The notes under the pieces: model-generated
Seen by the model: the letters and a program-made list of their open reading frames with translations, nothing else
What the model was told of the DNA's origin: nothing
Databases searched by the model: none
Program-made: the position numbers and the translations under genes
Part shown: positions 14,941 to 16,752 of the stretch, piece after piece
How positions within the stretch are numbered: the stretch's first letter is position 1
Layout: the number at the start of each line of letters is the position of its first letter
NCBI GenBank assembly: GCA_964459805.1
Contig: CAYWOD010000061.1
Span: 1-16,752, forward strand
Reading direction: 5' to 3'
DNA from: DAOVRL01 sp964459805
GTDB taxonomy: Bacteria > Planctomycetota > Phycisphaerae > Sedimentisphaerales > Anaerobacaceae
Length of the DNA: 16,752 nt

Positions 14941-15387
14941 GGCTCTTATTACGGCTATTTCGTCGCAGTTTTCCTGCTTCGGACAGCGGGCGCAGTCGCT
15001 CCAGACCTTCATAGGCAGGGCATCTTTCTCCACTATCTCAAAGCCAAGCTTTTCGAAGAATTCCGGCTCAAGGGTAAGGGCAAAGATACGCGGCACCTCA
15101 AGGCGGCCCGCCTGCTCGACAGCCGCTTCCACGAGCAGCCGACCGATGCCCTGCTCCTTGTTGACCTCGTCCACGGCCAGCGATTTTATCGCCGCCAAGT
15201 CAGCCCAGATAATCTCCAGCGCGCAGCAGCCCACGATAGCGCCATCGGCCTCGGCTACCGTGAAGGTCTGCAAGTTCTCGTAAATATCGGCCACAGAGCG
15301 AAACAGCATCCTGTCCCGCTCCGCATAAGAGCTGACCAGGCCATGAATCGCCTCGACATCGGAGATTTTCGCACTGCGTATATCCAT
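14923..15387 (-). CDS. GNAT-family N-acetyltransferase, short N-acetylglutamate-synthase-like
   Basis: A 154-residue single-domain acetyltransferase using acetyl-CoA. The CoA-binding motif is QGIGRL (79-84), preceded by the strand AAIKSLAVDE. The sequence follows a group of short GNAT proteins that includes stand-alone amino-acid (glutamate) N-acetyltransferases: HGLVSSYAERDRMLFRS near the start, FALTLEPEFFEKLGFE near 103-117, and a closing Cys cluster (Cys132, Cys135, Cys141) in WSDCARCPKQENCDE. An arginine-pathway role is inferred from family resemblance; no other arginine gene is nearby. The ATG at 15387 has no Shine-Dalgarno but has a TATACT box 8 nt upstream. A truncated second copy lies at 16287. 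Codon usage looks like the neighbours. Confidence 0.9.
   Translation of the reverse strand: MDIRSAKISDVEAIHGLVSSYAERDRMLFRSVADIYENLQTFTVAEADGAIVGCCALEIIWADLAAIKSLAVDEVNKEQGIGRLLVEAAVEQAGRLEVPRIFALTLEPEFFEKLGFEIVEKDALPMKVWSDCARCPKQENCDEIAVIRAVSRDV
15068..15373. repeat. Direct repeat, copy 1 (inside the full-length GNAT gene)
   Basis: This segment matches 16330-16635 in the same orientation at a constant offset of 1262 bp. Reading both copies side by side, the central part (about 15074-15353) is identical. The few differences are at the ends (15073, 15354, 15355, 15361). Outside these limits the sequences diverge at once on the left and within a few bases on the right. Confidence 0.95.
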
Positions 15388-15395
15388 AGAGCAAG

Positions 15396-15424
15396 AGTAT
15401 AGCCACGAAGACGCAAAGACACAA
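15396..15424 (-). promoter_or_regulatory. Candidate promoter of the full-length GNAT gene
   Basis: TATACT (15396-15401, 5/6 to consensus) lies 8 nt before the ATG, and TTGTGT (15419-15424, 3/6) lies 17 bp further upstream. If used, the transcript would start at or next to the start codon, consistent with the missing Shine-Dalgarno. The -35 part falls in a CAAAG-type repeat. Confidence 0.35.
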
Positions 15425-15495
15425 AGAAAATTCGGACAGGCAACAAACGGGTATCTTTGAGCCGGCTTCGAGCGGGTATTCTTTTTGGAGTCTGC

Positions 15496-15523
15496 AAAAG
15501 TGCCGGCCTAATTTAGCCGATAT
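15496..15523 (+). promoter_or_regulatory. Possible sigma-28 (FliA)-type promoter upstream of cheD
   Basis: GCCGATAT (15516-15523) matches the sigma-28 -10 consensus GCCGATAA at 7 of 8 positions. AAAAGTGC lies 12 bp upstream (15496-15503), resembling TAAAGTTT at 5 of 8, with the spacer one base longer than usual. The leader to cheD would be about 190 nt. Low confidence, but the direction and the gene type fit. Confidence 0.25.
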
Positions 15524-15707
15524 TCCTATACGATTGTTTTTCAAAATGGGGTGTGATTAAACACAAGCCTTCCGGGGCGGTAGCAGCAGTTGTCGTGGTG
15601 TAGTCGGCTGCCTTTGCAGGTTTTCTCGCAGTGCGTTCTGAAACGGACTATCGGTAGCCGGCTGTATCATAGACTAAACCAGCACGATTACGGCTGCTCT
15701 AAACACA

Positions 15708-15714
15708 GAGGAGG
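15708..15714 (+). promoter_or_regulatory. Strong ribosome binding site of cheD
   Basis: GAGGAGG, 5 nt before the ATG at 15720. It is the best Shine-Dalgarno match in the window and fixes the start. Confidence 0.8.
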
Positions 15715-15719
15715 ACAAG

Positions 15720-16217
15720 ATGAAAGAGATTGTATATGCCGATAGCGGGAAAGTTAAGGTAGGTACGAAAGAAATCGTGCTAAGATGCAGTGCACTGGGT
15801 TCGTGCGTTGCTGTTGTGGGCTATGATCGCAAGAAGAACATAGGGGCGATAGCACATATTATGCTTCCCGGCAGCGCTCCTAAAAGGAGCCGAGCGAAAA
15901 CAAAATATGCCGCTGATGCCATAGATGAGATGATAAGGATGATGACTGAAGCCGGGGCTAAAAAGTGCGACATAGAAGTATGCCTGGTTGGTGCGGGAAA
16001 TGTCCTGAAGAAAGAAGATGACACTATTTGTCAGGCCAACATTGAGTCGGCCACTTCGATTTTGCGGGAAAAGAATATTCCTGTACGGGCCACGGCTCTT
16101 GGCGCCACAAGGAGAAGAACCGTTTCTATGAACGTTGAAAATGGCCGCATCTCCTTCACTGAGGGAGACGAAGAAGAAAGAACCTTATGGCAGGCGGGGC
16201 GGGAAGAATCTAACTGA
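15720..16217 (+). CDS. cheD: CheD-family chemoreceptor glutamine deamidase, divergent
   Basis: A 165-residue protein of the CheD family, which deamidates glutamines in chemoreceptors and, in some bacteria, interacts with CheC. The catalytic Cys is in LGSC (Cys29) and the His in AHIMLP (His46); the 17-residue spacing equals that of Thermotoga maritima CheD (Cys27, His44). The third catalytic residue there, Thr21, aligns with Cys23 here. The glycine motifs are also altered: the usual GGA is VGAGN (about 110-114), and the usual GGxxGR reads GATRRR (about 148-153 by alignment, approximate). So the fold and Cys/His pair are kept but activity is not assured. No other chemotaxis gene is in the window. 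It stands alone between two copies of an acetyltransferase gene, with its own strong ribosome site. Confidence 0.88.
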   Translation: MKEIVYADSGKVKVGTKEIVLRCSALGSCVAVVGYDRKKNIGAIAHIMLPGSAPKRSRAKTKYAADAIDEMIRMMTEAGAKKCDIEVCLVGAGNVLKKEDDTICQANIESATSILREKNIPVRATALGATRRRTVSMNVENGRISFTEGDEEERTLWQAGREESN

Positions 16218-16274
16218 TGGGAGAAAAAACAATTACGCCCAAATAACAGTAAGGGAAAGAGGGCTACGGTCAGC

Positions 16275-16323
16275 AAGGGGCTGCCCTTAAAACGATCGAG
16301 CTTGAGTTCTGGGGGACAGCCCC
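16275..16323. repeat. GC-rich inverted-repeat element at the truncation junction
   Basis: GGGGCTG (16277-16283) and CAGCCCC (16317-16323) form a 7-bp inverted repeat. Nested in it are a small hairpin, AAGGG/CCCTT (16275-16288), and a compact GGGG-ACAG-CCCC stem (16312-16323). It ends 7 bp before the break point of the duplicated segment (16330) and supplies the foreign last codons of the truncated gene. It resembles REP-type palindromes; no T-tract follows, so it is not an evident terminator. Confidence 0.5.
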
Positions 16324-16649
16324 TGGGGGTCAAGAGTAAGGGCAAAGATACGCGGCACCTCAAGGCGGCCCGCCTGCTCGACAGCCGCTTCCACGAGCAG
16401 CCGACCGATGCCCTGCTCCTTGTTGACCTCGTCCACGGCCAGCGATTTTATCGCCGCCAAGTCAGCCCAGATAATCTCCAGCGCGCAGCAGCCCACGATA
16501 GCGCCATCGGCCTCGGCTACCGTGAAGGTCTGCAAGTTCTCGTAAATATCGGCCACAGAGCGAAACAGCATCCTGTCCCGCTCCGCATAAGAGCTGACCA
16601 GGCCATGAATCGCCTTAACATCCGAGATTTTCGCATTTTGCAGTTTCAT
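16287..16649 (-). pseudogene. Truncated duplicate of the GNAT acetyltransferase gene
   Basis: A 120-codon frame whose residues 6-106 equal those of the gene at 14923 except for position 12 (Lys for Glu). It keeps the CoA motif QGIGRL. After FALTL the match stops, and 14 unrelated residues (from DPQGL to the end) are read from a GC-rich inverted-repeat element. The C-terminal strands and the Cys cluster (132, 135, 141 in the full copy) are lost, so the product is unlikely to fold as an active acetyltransferase. The first five residues (MKLQN) also differ from the other copy (MDIRS). I chose the ATG at 16649, which aligns with the start of the full gene, over a TTG at 16694. A good promoter candidate precedes it, so it may still be transcribed. 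Confidence 0.8.
16330..16635. repeat. Direct repeat, copy 2 (inside the truncated GNAT gene)
   Basis: Matches 15068-15373 in the same orientation with about four differences, all near the ends. Together the copies flank a 956-bp segment holding cheD, its leader and part of the full GNAT gene's promoter. Confidence 0.95.
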
Positions 16650-16658
16650 AGGTAAGGA

Positions 16659-16687
16659 AGTATAATCGATTGTGTGGGATTTTCCAA
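16659..16687 (-). promoter_or_regulatory. Candidate promoter of the truncated GNAT copy
   Basis: TTGGAA (16682-16687, 4/6) and TATACT (16659-16664, 5/6) with a 17-bp spacer. The -10 box ends 9 nt before the ATG, nearly the same arrangement as at the full-length copy, again implying a leaderless or nearly leaderless transcript. Confidence 0.4.
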
Positions 16688-16752
16688 CAATCAATTATGA
16701 ATCCACTCTAAAAACCCGTCTTTAGGCGGCTTGTCTGAAATATCGTTCGGGC

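Larger units (their letters stand above)
15388..15719. other. Intergenic region between the divergent GNAT and cheD genes
   Basis: 332 bp with no convincing gene. It holds the GNAT promoter candidate, a short purine-rich direct repeat at 15404-15427 (ACGAAG, ACGCAAAG and ACACAAAG in series), a flagellar-type promoter candidate at 15496-15523, and a GC-rich stretch at about 15570-15690 where GGTAGC and GCTGCC could pair. I recognise no known riboswitch or small RNA in it. Confidence 0.6.

Noticed and set aside
15541..15690. A riboswitch in the cheD leader, for example one binding cyclic di-GMP.
   Set aside because: Only short pairings are visible and the conserved core of the known classes is not there.
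16275..16288. A hairpin (AAGGG/CCCTT) as a terminator for cheD or the truncated GNAT copy.
   Set aside because: Short stem and no T-tract on the side where either transcript would end.
16691..16750. A 19-codon open stretch on the minus strand at the right edge, ending in a stop at 16691, possibly the end of another gene.
   Set aside because: The peptide looks plausible as a C terminus, but the stretch is too short to tell from chance.

Overview
The window looks like a chromosomal stretch of a Gram-negative, probably planctomycete-like bacterium (Phycisphaerae or Sedimentisphaerae type). This is an inference from protein style: a Tat-signal sugar-isomerase-like protein, a large membrane-anchored protein of unknown function next to an ABC-2 exporter, and a polytopic SPFH protein. 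No rRNA or other taxonomic marker is present. Coding density is high. I see no tRNA, rRNA, CRISPR array, transposase, integrase or phage gene.

Layout. From 13707 down to 14, every gene lies on the minus strand with short gaps or overlaps. In transcription order they are: a 711-aa multi-pass membrane protein with an SPFH (HflK-like) domain; hflC, overlapping it by 4 bp; a second HflK-like protein; a P1B heavy-metal ATPase; an ABC ATPase with a long Pro-rich tail; its ABC-2 permease, overlapping by 8 bp; a 602-aa membrane-anchored protein of unknown function; a UvrD/PcrA helicase; and a short, apparently truncated Tat-signal protein at the left edge. A divergent promoter region (about 13708-13916) separates this block from a plus-strand ABC-2 permease (13917-14879) that has no ATPase of its own beside it.

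The right end differs. A minus-strand GNAT acetyltransferase gene (14923-15387) is followed by a plus-strand divergent cheD (15720-16217), then by a truncated second copy of the same acetyltransferase gene (16287-16649). The two copies share about 306 bp, nearly all identical, in direct orientation. The truncated end abuts a GC-rich inverted-repeat element.

How the genes may work together. The three SPFH proteins probably form an HflK/HflC-like membrane complex with an extra polytopic subunit. The metal ATPase and ABC exporter downstream fit an envelope transport and quality-control cluster, but only gene order supports that. The helicase and the small genes at both ends look like neighbours rather than partners. 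The best candidate for something undescribed is the triple-SPFH operon with its polytopic SPFH fusion. The cheD/acetyltransferase duplication is the clearest sign of recent rearrangement.
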